Shown here piece after piece: positions 8,602 through 16,587 of a DNA stretch of 29,528 bases. Both the position numbers and the translations under genes were made by a program. Source of the stretch: Clostridia bacterium (GTDB lineage Bacteria; Bacillota_A; Clostridia; Christensenellales; Aristaeellaceae); NCBI GenBank assembly GCA_017620455.1, contig JAFZQK010000001.1, positions 1-29,528 on the forward strand. Reading direction: 5' to 3'. Position 1 is the first letter of the stretch; the number at the start of each line of letters is the position of its first letter. Below the pieces are notes generated by a model. It saw only the letters and a list, made by a program, of their open reading frames with translations. It did not search any database and was not told the origin of the DNA.

Positions 8602-8744
8602 CGCCGATGCAACCGAAAGTTGCGTATGCTTATGAAAACGCAATTATAGGTTGGTGGAAAACGAGGGCTTTTTCCGGTAATCTGTTCCTGCACCGCGGAG
8701 CAAAAGATTTTTTTTCAAGAGAAATGATTTGAAGGAGGATGGCC

Positions 8745-9413
8745 ATGAGCTTTGGGAAAAACCTTCAATATCTGCGGCAGCTCAGCGCAGGCATGACGCA
8801 GGAAGCATTGGCGGAAAGGCTGAACGTAAGCCGCCAGACGATCTCCAAATGGGAAATGGACGCGGCGAACCCCGAGATGGAAAAAGCGCTTGAGCTCTGC
8901 AAGATCTTCAACTGCACCCTGGACAATCTTTTCAGGGATGAAATGGATCAGCGCAGCAGCGCGTACACAAACCTTCGCGTCGAGGAGGTTCCGGGGTTCC
9001 GGTATGTGGAGCATACCGTCATCAGCACGGAGCCGGAAAGCGACGCAATGGACAGAATTTACAAATATGCAAAAGAGCACGGTGACGAACACCCGAAGGT
9101 CATCGGATGGGATTTCCCCAGGCTGTCCGTGGAGCAGATCAATGTGTTCAGGATGCACGGATACACAGCCGCATGGATCCTGCCGGAAGGCGTAAACCCC
9201 GAAGGGCTGGAGATCAAGGAGCAGGCCGGGCACAGGTATGCGGCGATCCACATCGAACATCCCTTTGACAATCCTTTTTCCACCATCCCGGGCGCCTACC
9301 ATACCCTGGGGGATTATATGCGGACCAACGGGTTCATACATGTGGAAAACGAGGTCATCCCCTGCTTTGAAACGGACGGGGAAAGCATGGACGTGTATAT
9401 GGCCTGCAAATGA
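8745..9413 (+). CDS. XRE-family regulator with GyrI-like effector-binding domain
   Basis: 222 aa. Residues 5-60 are an XRE helix-turn-helix (MTQEALAERLNVSRQTISKW, then NPEMEKALELCKIF). Residues 75-222 resemble the GyrI/AraC effector-binding fold, which binds bulky, often cationic drugs in BmrR- and Rob-type regulators; here it appears as VPGFRYVEH, LPEGVNPEG, YAAIHIEHPF and a final DVYMACK. This is inferred to be a ligand-sensing transcription factor, possibly for the MFS gene 143 bp upstream. The start at 8745 has GAAGGAGG six bases before it, while the ATG at 8739 overlaps the ribosome binding site and is unlikely. The gene converges on the minus-strand run. Confidence 0.85.
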   Translation: MSFGKNLQYLRQLSAGMTQEALAERLNVSRQTISKWEMDAANPEMEKALELCKIFNCTLDNLFRDEMDQRSSAYTNLRVEEVPGFRYVEHTVISTEPESDAMDRIYKYAKEHGDEHPKVIGWDFPRLSVEQINVFRMHGYTAAWILPEGVNPEGLEIKEQAGHRYAAIHIEHPFDNPFSTIPGAYHTLGDYMRTNGFIHVENEVIPCFETDGESMDVYMACK

Positions 9414-9456
9414 CGCGCCGTCGGATGTGCCGTATGTCAGTATAATATGCAGCCGT

Positions 9457-9498
9457 AAAAACATCACGGCCAGGGCATCGTATGGTCCTGGCCGTGAT
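9457..9498 (-). terminator. Strong terminator at the end of the 18-gene run
   Basis: A perfect 12-bp stem (9463-9474 with 9487-9498) and 12-nt loop. On the minus strand it is followed by G and five T (9457-9461). It lies 33 nt past the stop of the APH-like gene and is the only clear terminator found for the genes between 9532 and 25892. Confidence 0.88.
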
Positions 9499-9531
9499 TG
9501 TGATTTCACGTCTGTAAAGAAATGCCGTCCA

Positions 9532-10527
9532 TCATCCCTGCCCGATCCCCGCGTAGGGGATCCCCCGGATCAGGCATTCCGCCGCGTCTTCAATATCTTC
9601 ATCGTCCGGTTCTTCCCCTTCCCGGGCGCAGCATTCCAGCTCATCCACGATGTTTTCGATCAGCACCATATCGATGAACAGCGGCAGCTTTTCCAGCATT
9701 TCGTCGGTCAGATCCGTTTCGGTTTTGTAGCCCTGCAGCTGGAGGCCGAAGCACTGCTGCATCAGCGCGAAGCGCCTGCCTGGGTCGGCTTCCCGCCTGG
9801 TCCAGCCTTCGTTGTGGATCCAGAGATTGGCAAGATCGAACATATACCAGCAGTTCATGCAGTTGTCAAAATCGAACACCGTGATGGCGCCCGTATCCAT
9901 GTCGATATGGTAGTTTCCGTCGCTGAAATCGAAGTGAACCAGGCCATAGCAGCCTTTGTCCTTCGGGAGCGCGCGGAAAGCCGCAAGACGTTGGGCGACG
10001 GCTGTTTTCAGTTCGCCGTACTTATCCGGGATCAGGCGGGCCAGGTACGTCATGTTGTACTTGTCGAAATAATCCGGGCGGGGAGGAACGGGCGTATAGG
10101 CTTTGGACAGCCTGTGGATCGTGCCCAGGGCCTTGCCGGTGTTAAAGAAGTATTCGCTCAGCGGCGCGCCCTCCCGGTAACGGTAGCCGTTATCCGAAAT
10201 CAGCATGCCCTTGGCGTAGGCAAACAGGCTGACGTAGACCGTTTCGCCCTCCGCTTCCACGCGCTCCACCAGCCTGCCCCGAACGGACGGGATCACATCT
10301 GCCACAGGCGCGCCGTTCTTTGCCAGGAAGCGGACAAACGCTGTTTCGGCAAGGTAATCGTTTTCGCTTCGGTCTCCGAGGGCGGAAATACGAAGCACGT
10401 ACTGCTTTTTTCCGTTCCGGCTGACGGTCACGATCCGGTTCCGTCCGCCTTCATGGCCGGATACCGGGGCAAAGGCGCAGCCTTCCAGGGAATAAAGGTT
10501 TTTCGCTTGTTCAAGGATGCCGGTCAA
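9532..10527 (-). CDS. Aminoglycoside phosphotransferase-like (APH/choline kinase) kinase
   Basis: 331 aa from the TTG at 10527. The kinase signature is clear: HFDFSDGN (His198, Asp200 as catalytic base, Asn205) and FDFD (219-221, metal-binding), in the order used by APH and choline/homoserine kinases. The N-lobe has the YVLRIS strand carrying the likely ATP-binding residues. Substrate is unknown; aminoglycoside resistance must not be assumed. The TTG has GGGAGG seven bases upstream and avoids overlap with the VOC gene. An ATG at 10575 (MKKN) would overlap that gene by 17 nt and has a poor ribosome binding site. It is the last gene before the terminator. The C-terminus is strongly acidic. Confidence 0.85.
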   Translation of the reverse strand: MTGILEQAKNLYSLEGCAFAPVSGHEGGRNRIVTVSRNGKKQYVLRISALGDRSENDYLAETAFVRFLAKNGAPVADVIPSVRGRLVERVEAEGETVYVSLFAYAKGMLISDNGYRYREGAPLSEYFFNTGKALGTIHRLSKAYTPVPPRPDYFDKYNMTYLARLIPDKYGELKTAVAQRLAAFRALPKDKGCYGLVHFDFSDGNYHIDMDTGAITVFDFDNCMNCWYMFDLANLWIHNEGWTRREADPGRRFALMQQCFGLQLQGYKTETDLTDEMLEKLPLFIDMVLIENIVDELECCAREGEEPDDEDIEDAAECLIRGIPYAGIGQG

Positions 10528-10558
10528 TGAAGAGCCCTCCCATCCACGATTCGTCTGT

Positions 10559-10921
10559 TCAGAATTCTTTTTCATTTTTCGGAAAACTTCTGAGGTAAAC
10601 CATGTTGCTGTCCGGGTCATAAAAACTCATGTTGATCGCGCCCCATGGCCTTTTTGCAGGCGGTTCGATGATCCTTACGCCCATGGACAGCACTTTTTCA
10701 TACGCTTTGTCAATATCGTCTACCGTAAATGCCAGGCATATGTTTTGATTCTGATTGTTCTTTTCCGTTCCGTCGTTATACACCGTCAGCGCGGTTTCCT
10801 CGGCAAGAATGAATTGATGGGTTTCATCGCTGTTGCTTTCTTCCACACCAAGCAGCTGCCTGTAAAAGACGGCGAGCCTTGGCACATCATTGGTCAGTAA
10901 ACATACTTCGCCGATTTTCAT
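10559..10921 (-). CDS. VOC-family (glyoxalase/bleomycin-resistance fold) protein
   Basis: 120 aa, a normal one-chain VOC length with two beta-alpha-beta-beta-beta units: MKIGEVCLLTNDVPRLAVFY with LLG, and later FTVDDIDKAYEKV, PPAKRPWG and FYDPDSNMVYL. Family members are metal-dependent lyases, dioxygenases, fosfomycin thiol transferases or drug-binding proteins. The usual metal ligands are not all evident: the first strand has no His, while Glu5 is present. This allows a binding rather than catalytic role. ATG 10921 has GGAGG six bases upstream and lies 13 nt after the previous gene. Confidence 0.85.
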   Translation of the reverse strand: MKIGEVCLLTNDVPRLAVFYRQLLGVEESNSDETHQFILAEETALTVYNDGTEKNNQNQNICLAFTVDDIDKAYEKVLSMGVRIIEPPAKRPWGAINMSFYDPDSNMVYLRSFPKNEKEF

Positions 10922-10934
10922 ATTGCCCTCCGTT

Positions 10935-11438
10935 TCAATCATGATACGCTGTTCGGTCATCTATTGCTTTCTTCATTTCTCTAACGACCTCCCGGATGCG
11001 CTTATCATCTGTATCAATCACAATATCTCCCGGGCAGGGCGGCAGGCGCAGCCAGTAATAATTCGTTTCGCCTTTGTCGCCGCGCCTGTCGTGCCGTTTT
11101 TTCAGCGTTTCCTCCGAGCAGGTGAGCGTGAAGGCGACGGTTTCATAGTCCTTCGCCGTGATCCCGTTCAGAATGTTTTCACGGATCTTCGGGTCCGTCA
11201 GCACCACCGACGTAAAAAACACATATTCAAAACCCGAATCCAGATAGTTGGACAGAACAAAGGACATGCTTTTATCCCCGTTGCGGAGCCGGCTGTCTGT
11301 GACGGAAAAGGGATGCACGCACCAGCACCAGTCCCCGTCCAGATACGCGCTGTTGTCATAGCTTTCAAAGAGCCGCGTGCCCGCCGCCGTCTTGCCCACG
11401 CAGGGAGACCCGCTGATGAGGATGAGCTTTTTGCGCAT
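10935..11438 (-). CDS. Small P-loop kinase / AAA-type nucleotide-binding protein
   Basis: 167 aa. Walker A is at residues 10-17 (GSPCVGKT), directly after a hydrophobic first strand, which is the layout of small nucleoside or metabolite kinases. A likely acceptor-side motif LDGDWCW follows at about 34-40. A lid-like stretch rich in Lys/Arg (KKRHDRRGDKGE) and a final IDTDD strand fit the kinase fold. The substrate is not identifiable. The start has GGAGG seven bases upstream. It lies between the deaminase-fold and VOC genes with short gaps, so the three are surely co-transcribed. Confidence 0.8.
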   Translation of the reverse strand: MRKKLILISGSPCVGKTAAGTRLFESYDNSAYLDGDWCWCVHPFSVTDSRLRNGDKSMSFVLSNYLDSGFEYVFFTSVVLTDPKIRENILNGITAKDYETVAFTLTCSEETLKKRHDRRGDKGETNYYWLRLPPCPGDIVIDTDDKRIREVVREMKKAIDDRTAYHD

Positions 11439-11449
11439 GCTGCTTCCTC

Positions 11450-11968
11450 CTATTTCTGCTTCTTCTTCACTTCATCCATTTCCGCAATCAGTTCCTCCAG
11501 CGGATGATATTCACCGCCCCACCATTCAAACACGCGCATTCCTTCTTCTTCGAGTACTGATTCCGTGAGCGTCATTTGGATGCCCAATTGCTTAAGCAGC
11601 CCTTCGCGGTCCACCGCCTGATAATCAAAGGGCAGCAGCTTGCAGAATTCTTTGTACGAAACACCGCACACGATCTGATGCACGCCCAGGGAAGCAATGG
11701 CCGCAAGGCACCTTTCGCAGGGTGCGCAGCTGGTGTAAACGACCGCATTTTCCAGGATTTCATCGGAGTATTTATTGGCACATTTGTGCACCAGATTGAA
11801 CTCCGCATGCCCGAAGATCCTGCGGGCATAGTCTGCCGTGTTTTCCGCTTCCTCCAGGATCTTCCCCTTGTGCACAAGAACAGCGCCAAAGGAATCATAG
11901 CCCTTTTTCCCGGCGGTGATCGCCAGCTCGTAGCAGCGTTTCATATACTTCACATGATTGTCATCCAT
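11450..11968 (-). CDS. Cytidine/guanine deaminase-fold zinc enzyme
   Basis: 172 aa. Zinc and catalytic motifs are intact: HAE (His54, catalytic Glu56) and PCERC (Cys84, Cys87), the CDA/TadA/guanine deaminase arrangement. The N-terminus (MKRCYELAITAGKKGYDSFG) and spacing are closest to guanine deaminase or the TadA-like nucleoside deaminase families. The C-terminal 60 residues extend past the core and end in a Lys-rich tail. It likely deaminates a free base or nucleoside. The frame is open far upstream, but the ATG at 11968 begins the conserved sequence and overlaps the previous gene by 8 nt, suggesting translational coupling. Confidence 0.87.
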   Translation of the reverse strand: MDDNHVKYMKRCYELAITAGKKGYDSFGAVLVHKGKILEEAENTADYARRIFGHAEFNLVHKCANKYSDEILENAVVYTSCAPCERCLAAIASLGVHQIVCGVSYKEFCKLLPFDYQAVDREGLLKQLGIQMTLTESVLEEEGMRVFEWWGGEYHPLEELIAEMDEVKKKQK

Positions 11969-13004
11969 TGGTGTTTTCCCCCTGGCAGGATGTGCTGTTT
12001 GCGCAAAACCGGAACAGCGGGTCGCCGTTTTCTTCCGTGCCATACCGCGCCATGCCGCCCTTCTCCATAGCTCGCGCGGAGGCGGCGTTCTCTTTGGCGC
12101 AGCCGCCGTGAACGCCGGGAAGCGCATAGTCCTCCACGGCGATCCGCAGCAGCTCCCGAACGCATTGGGTTCCGTATCCCTTGTTCCGGTATGCTTCATC
12201 CAGCAGGATGAAGATTTCAGGCTCCGCATGATTCCTCGTGCCGTCCAGCCCGCACCAGCCCATGATGGTTCCGGGATGCTCCTTTCCGCACACCGCAAGA
12301 CAAAGATGGAAGATACGGCCTTTCGCATTCCTTCCGTAATTCCCGCGCATAGAAGCGATGGCTTCCCGGGCCTCCGCTTGGGTCAGCGGGTGATGGTCGG
12401 AAGGCCAGGTCCGCATGACTTCTGCCAAGTCTCTTTCCGTTACAAAATGGAGGATCAGGCTCTCTGTCGGATAATCCATCAGCATCCTCCGATAGCTGTA
12501 TCCGTCCGGAATCCTGATATATCCCCGGATATACTCATCTTTCGGGCGCTGGATGATCCCGGACGTGTTGTTCAGATTTCCTTCCGCGGCGATGATCGTG
12601 TTTCCGGTGCTTTGCAGGACGATGCCCATATGGTCGTGCTCCCGGTTCTCGAAAACCCTGTCGTAGAGAACGATATCGCCGGCTTCCGGGGAGAAGTTTT
12701 CTGTTCCTTTATGGTATTCTATCCGAACATCGCCCTGCGCAAACTCTTCCCAGGCGATACAGCCGGCCAGATGGCAGGTTGTACATTCATCCGGCCGGAT
12801 AGGGATCTCAAATCCCGCTTCCCGGCAGCAGTAATACACAAACGCCGCGCACCATAACCCGTCGGCTTCTTTCAGCGTCCACTTTGGAAATAACCGGATG
12901 ATCGGCTCAAGATTTGATTCTTTCCCCGCAAGATCGCCGTGAAAAGGGATCTGAGCCGCTTTTTCGGCAACCTTCGCCAGGTATTTTCCTGTCGCTTTTT
13001 CCAT
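11961..13004 (-). CDS. CHAP-type amidase domain fused to a GNAT acetyltransferase
   Basis: 347 aa. Residues 1-155 look like a CHAP (NlpC/P60-superfamily) domain: GLWCAAFV with nucleophile Cys52, SPEAGDIVLYD, DHMGIVL with His115, and AAEGN with Glu131/Asn133 as the likely third member. Residues 160-347 are a GNAT domain (LTEAEAR-like start, RNKGYGTQ as acetyl-CoA pyrophosphate loop, ENAASARAMEKGGM). There is no signal peptide, so the usual role of CHAP in wall cleavage does not apply directly; a cytoplasmic amidase acting on a small peptide or conjugate, then acetylation, is speculation. The upstream gene stops 7 nt before. Confidence 0.8.
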   Translation of the reverse strand: MEKATGKYLAKVAEKAAQIPFHGDLAGKESNLEPIIRLFPKWTLKEADGLWCAAFVYYCCREAGFEIPIRPDECTTCHLAGCIAWEEFAQGDVRIEYHKGTENFSPEAGDIVLYDRVFENREHDHMGIVLQSTGNTIIAAEGNLNNTSGIIQRPKDEYIRGYIRIPDGYSYRRMLMDYPTESLILHFVTERDLAEVMRTWPSDHHPLTQAEAREAIASMRGNYGRNAKGRIFHLCLAVCGKEHPGTIMGWCGLDGTRNHAEPEIFILLDEAYRNKGYGTQCVRELLRIAVEDYALPGVHGGCAKENAASARAMEKGGMARYGTEENGDPLFRFCANSTSCQGENTNG

Positions 13005-13011
13005 GGAAATC

Positions 13012-13683
13012 CTACCTCTTCATGCATCTATCCAGAGCGTCCGATGCATACGCATCCCGTATCTCACCCTTGTCGATCCAATGGATCTTCCCGATCTTCC
13101 AAACAGCGCCTGCTTTGAGAAAGATCGCGCTTTCATCCTCCATGGCGGCCACCGGATGCGTCATGGATAATTCCTTCAGCGCCGGAAGAAACCAAGCGTC
13201 TTCGGTATAGTGCGCTTTTACGGTGATGTCTGTCAGGCCAAGCCCTTTTTGCAGCGTTTTTGACTCCCAGATTTCGGCCACGTATCGCCCCATGTTCATG
13301 GAACCCGCGCTGACGCCGAGGATCACGGCGCGGCTGGACAAAAGCGCCGGAACAAGGCCGAGATCCCGGATCAGCGCCATCTGCTGGGTCACGTCCCCGC
13401 CCATCAGGAAGATGCAGTCCGCCGCCTGCTCCATTTTTACGGCATCCGCCGCGCTCGTTCGCCGGTCGATCACGCGATGATCGGCAAACGCCATGCCGCG
13501 TTCCGCGAACATGGCATGCATCCCGTCGCTGTCGTCGTCATTCCGCGCGTCGTCCTCGGGCCAGGCGCTGATAAAAACCAGGCTTTCCCGCCGGGGCAGA
13601 TTCTCCCTGAGCGCCTGCGCGATTGCATCGGGAAAATGATGCGTCGGAAAGCCGCTGAATAAGCCTAATAATTCTGCGTTCAT
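13012..13683 (-). CDS. Peptidase E-like (family S51) / class I amidotransferase-fold protein
   Basis: 223 aa. The nucleophile elbow GVSAGS (Ser115) and the preceding FLMGGD match peptidase E and its relatives, cytoplasmic serine enzymes that cut Asp-X dipeptides. The family also includes cyanophycinase-like members. His and Glu partners are not assigned with certainty; KAHYTED is a candidate. ATG 13683 is chosen because it shares ATGA with the stop of the upstream kinase. An ATG two codons earlier (13689) lies only three bases from the AGGAGGG. It would act on small peptides, in keeping with neighbouring modification genes. Confidence 0.82.
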   Translation of the reverse strand: MNAELLGLFSGFPTHHFPDAIAQALRENLPRRESLVFISAWPEDDARNDDDSDGMHAMFAERGMAFADHRVIDRRTSAADAVKMEQAADCIFLMGGDVTQQMALIRDLGLVPALLSSRAVILGVSAGSMNMGRYVAEIWESKTLQKGLGLTDITVKAHYTEDAWFLPALKELSMTHPVAAMEDESAIFLKAGAVWKIGKIHWIDKGEIRDAYASDALDRCMKR

Positions 13684-14792
13684 GGGCATTTTCCCTCCTG
13701 ATCCTTTTTTCGTGTATAGACCGTTCCCGTTTCCGACCATTGCGGGATGATCTGCTGGCCGCAAAGCTTCACCGTGTCATCCCCGGAAAAACACAGGATT
13801 TCAGGCAGGCCTTCCATGAAGAATTCCGTCGGCGATTTGGGGGAGAGCCTCCGGTGCGCTCCTTCCGGGTCCATGAGGATGCCGTCTTTGATGGTAAAGG
13901 AGGCCCCGAGCGCAGCGTTTACATACGTTCCATCCTTTGCCGGACAGGAAGGCGCGTCCCGGTGCGCGATGCCGAGAAAACGAAGTATCTCCGTTTCGTA
14001 AAGGCGCCAATCCTGCGCGGTGATCTCGATTTTGAGCTTCTCGCATTCCGATGCATCATAGAGCCTGGAAGCGCAATCCGCGTAGTCCTTCAGAAAATCG
14101 AAAAACGCCGTCACATCCTGCTGTTTGTTCCGATAGTAAGGCCGCCCTTTATCCCGTTTCCAGGTGGATTCCATTTCCCGGATGCCGCGCTGCTTTTCAA
14201 TGAATGCGATGGAATCTTCGGCGTTTTCCCGGTACAGATAGATCAAGGCGGGGCGCAGGGGAGAAAGCATCTTCATGACGCCGTGAACAAAGCCGGCCAG
14301 CCGCGGGTATTCCGCCCCGTTCAGCAGATATGTAAAGATCTGATACTGGAAAATGGCGCTGTCCAATATGTAGATCGTATCCTCCCGCAGCGCCGCATGC
14401 ACGAAGGCTTCCCATTTTTCATACGCAATGGGTTCGTACCGTTCCAAGGGAAAATCCATCGCGTCATATTGCAGCAGCTCCCGATACCACGCGGCCTTTT
14501 CCTGCCCGGGCAGCCTTCTTGCCGCGGCCAGATAATCGATCCCCACGGTGGTCGCCCTGATTTCGGCAATGCTGCTCAGCATTTCGGCGGCTTCCGGATG
14601 CTTTTCGGTGAAAAGACGGTATTCCTCTTTTGTAAAACAGGACTCGGAAAAGAACAGCGTGGGATGCGGCTGCGAAACCTCGTGCAGCCAGCGGACATCC
14701 CGCCCGTTCCTCACAAGCTGTTCAAAAAGCCTGAATGAATTCGTCGTCTTTCCCGTTCCCGGAAGCCCTTCCAGCAAAATCAGCCTGTTCAT
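13680..14792 (-). CDS. P-loop kinase with C-terminal extension, unknown substrate
   Basis: 370 aa. Walker A at residues 9-16 (GLPGTGKT) follows a hydrophobic strand at the very N-terminus, and ALIYLYREN resembles the later strand before a lid. Residues 1-270 are mostly helical, as in large metabolite kinases or adenylate-kinase-like proteins. The last 100 residues look like a separate beta-rich domain (TYVNAALGASFTIKDG, PTEFFMEGLPEILCFSGDD). The frame is open upstream of 14792, but MNRLILLEG is the natural beginning and has AAGGA nine bases before it. It overlaps the next gene by four bases. Confidence 0.8.
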   Translation of the reverse strand: MNRLILLEGLPGTGKTTNSFRLFEQLVRNGRDVRWLHEVSQPHPTLFFSESCFTKEEYRLFTEKHPEAAEMLSSIAEIRATTVGIDYLAAARRLPGQEKAAWYRELLQYDAMDFPLERYEPIAYEKWEAFVHAALREDTIYILDSAIFQYQIFTYLLNGAEYPRLAGFVHGVMKMLSPLRPALIYLYRENAEDSIAFIEKQRGIREMESTWKRDKGRPYYRNKQQDVTAFFDFLKDYADCASRLYDASECEKLKIEITAQDWRLYETEILRFLGIAHRDAPSCPAKDGTYVNAALGASFTIKDGILMDPEGAHRRLSPKSPTEFFMEGLPEILCFSGDDTVKLCGQQIIPQWSETGTVYTRKKDQEGKCP

Positions 14793-14802
14793 GGATCGTT
14801 CC

Positions 14803-15675
14803 TTATTCCCGCGCCATATACGCGTAAAGCGTGACCCACTTGTTTTCTTCCCCGACGTTCCCAGCCTTGAACGCCGGCACGCTTTTGGACGCCGCCAGCA
14901 CATATCTGCCGTTTTCCAGCCTGTGCCGATCCAGCACCCTGTACCCGGCCTGCATGGCTTCCGATTCCGGCGCGCAGCCCAGCGCCCGCAGGGCGTAGAC
15001 GATTTGATGGGCGCCGATCTTGATGGGATCGGGGGGATAGAACGTGCCCAGCATCACGTCCACCATGGGCGTTTTCATATCGTCCGTCCGATAGAAGATA
15101 TTCCGTTTGGTGAAGTAATGCGTCAGCGCCCCTTCGCACGCCGGCCTGTATCCCTGCAGATGCATTTCCGCCGCCAGCAGCAGATATTCCACCGTCAGCC
15201 GGGCGCAGCTTTTATGGGGCTTCCGGGGATCGTTGATCTTCTTATTGGTGCTGATGCACCCAAAGCCCCCGTCCTCCTTGATCAGCCCGAGAACGCTGTC
15301 GATCTCGTTTTTGACCGCGTCTTCCCGGCCGTATCCCAGCTTCACCAGATTTCTGAGCAGGAGCGGCTCGCCGCACAGCATTTTGAAGCCCGTGCTTTCA
15401 ATCAGGGCGAACACCTCGCCGGTTATGTCCTTTCCAATATCCGCCCGGGTCAATCCCCATTCGGCAAAGGCCAGGATGGCGTCGAACTTCGCCCAGGGCT
15501 TGTCCGTCCTGAGCTTTTTCAGTCCGCGCTCGTATGTTTTGCTTTGCAGCAGCAGTTTTTTGCATTCGATGACGCTTTCATCGTCGTCCGGAAGCTTCAT
15601 GTATTCCTTCAGCGTCCGGAGCCGCACTTCCGGGTTCTCTTTCTCCAGCAGCCATGCCAGAATCGAATGATCCAT
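14803..15675 (-). CDS. Alpha/alpha-toroid (prenyltransferase-like) protein
   Basis: 290 aa, no signal peptide. It is made of repeated helix pairs (WLLEKENPEVRLRTLKEYMKL, WGLTRADIG, YGREDAVKNEIDSVLGLIKEDGGFG, VYALRALG), as in the alpha/alpha-toroid fold of prenyltransferases and terpene cyclases. The terpene cyclase DxDD and squalene cyclase QW motifs are not seen, so enzymatic activity is doubtful. Similar proteins in Clostridia carry vague names. GGAGGAGG stands before the start. Gaps of 10 and 55 nt tie it to its neighbours. Confidence 0.65.
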   Translation of the reverse strand: MDHSILAWLLEKENPEVRLRTLKEYMKLPDDDESVIECKKLLLQSKTYERGLKKLRTDKPWAKFDAILAFAEWGLTRADIGKDITGEVFALIESTGFKMLCGEPLLLRNLVKLGYGREDAVKNEIDSVLGLIKEDGGFGCISTNKKINDPRKPHKSCARLTVEYLLLAAEMHLQGYRPACEGALTHYFTKRNIFYRTDDMKTPMVDVMLGTFYPPDPIKIGAHQIVYALRALGCAPESEAMQAGYRVLDRHRLENGRYVLAASKSVPAFKAGNVGEENKWVTLYAYMARE

Positions 15676-15730
15676 CCTTTTTCTCCTCCTCCCGGTTGAT
15701 TGTCGTTCGGTTTTCGTTGTCCATTGCCGT

Positions 15731-16534
15731 TTATCTATCCGCTTTCCGTCCCCGGATGATCATGGAAAGGGGAAAACCGCTGTGATCGAGCGAACCGAAG
15801 CCGCCGCTGATATCGTGGTCGAACTCCTGCAGCCCAGTCATAAAGATCCCGCTATCGCACATCCCGGAAACGATTTCCGACATCGGATGGGTGTAGTCCG
15901 TAAAGGTCTTTGAGCGATACCTTTTCTGCGTCATGTAGTATATGCCTTCATTGCCCGTCCATTCATGCTCAAAGTAGGAATAAGGGCACGCTGCCCGGTG
16001 CTCCGGATCGAACAGTTCTTCGCCCTCTGTGGCGAGCATATTCGTGCAGGGATGCTGTTCATTGATCACGATGACAGCCCCGGGCTTCATGCATTTCGCG
16101 ACGACCGCGAAAAAGCGGTTCAGGTCGTCAAACCAGCACAATGCCCCTATCGTGATGATCACGACGTCAAACTGTTCCCTGTACCGGTCATCGATATCAT
16201 AGATATTCACCGCTTCAAACACGCAGGGCAGGCCAAGCTCTCTCGCTTTTTCATTGGCAAACGCAACCTGATTCTCGGCGATGTCAAAGCCGATTCCTTT
16301 TCTTGCCCTGCCGCTTTTGACCAGGGAAAGCAGTTCCCGCCCGTTATTGCAGCAGAACTGGCCGATCACAGCGCGTTCTGTAGGAAGGCTTTTCAGCACG
16401 CTGATCGTTTCTTCGTTGAAGAACGGATAATCTTCCGTCCGGACGCGCTGTACAATGTCGGCGCCCCAAGAGGCGTCCCTGTTTTCAAACGCCTCTTCCC
16501 ATGCCGCTTTGTTTTCTTCGATGTACTTATCCAT
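15731..16534 (-). CDS. SAM-dependent methyltransferase (CCNNGREL type)
   Basis: 267 aa, class I methyltransferase fold. The SAM-binding loop is unusual: GQFCCNNGREL at residues 58-68 in place of the common DxGxGxG, a variant seen in one methyltransferase branch. GFDIAENQ gives the acidic ribose-binding residue. VVIITIGALCWFDDL and KPGAVIVINEQHP are the later strands. Substrate is unknown; this type acts on small molecules. GAGGAGGG precedes the start. Upstream (16544-16587) lies a leftover piece of another methyltransferase gene. Confidence 0.87.
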   Translation of the reverse strand: MDKYIEENKAAWEEAFENRDASWGADIVQRVRTEDYPFFNEETISVLKSLPTERAVIGQFCCNNGRELLSLVKSGRARKGIGFDIAENQVAFANEKARELGLPCVFEAVNIYDIDDRYREQFDVVIITIGALCWFDDLNRFFAVVAKCMKPGAVIVINEQHPCTNMLATEGEELFDPEHRAACPYSYFEHEWTGNEGIYYMTQKRYRSKTFTDYTHPMSEIVSGMCDSGIFMTGLQEFDHDISGGFGSLDHSGFPLSMIIRGRKADR

Positions 16535-16543
16535 AAACCCTCC

Positions 16544-16587
16544 TCAGTTCTTTCTGACGCAGATCAGCATAAAGCTCAGGTCCTGTC
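16544..16587 (-). pseudogene. Remnant 3' end of a second methyltransferase gene
   Basis: Read on the minus strand, this piece encodes DLSFMLICVRKN and a stop, matching the end (LNFVLIYVRKN, stop) of the intact methyltransferase gene at 18377-19093. About 36 of 41 bases agree with 18378-18419, with one base missing that breaks the upstream frame. Nothing further upstream matches. The stop of the GNAT gene (16576) lies inside it. It is best read as what is left after deletion of a duplicated methyltransferase gene. Confidence 0.7.

Noticed and set aside
8715..9509. Minus-strand frame of 264 codons opposite the XRE-GyrI gene
   Set aside because: The plus-strand gene has clear domains and a ribosome binding site; the antisense product has neither.
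9532..10527. Naming the APH-like gene an aminoglycoside resistance gene
   Set aside because: Only the general kinase motifs are visible. The same fold serves choline, homoserine and many other substrates.
14803..15675. Terpene cyclase activity for the alpha/alpha-toroid protein
   Set aside because: Neither DxDD nor DDxxD nor the QW repeats are seen; the fold alone does not support the activity.
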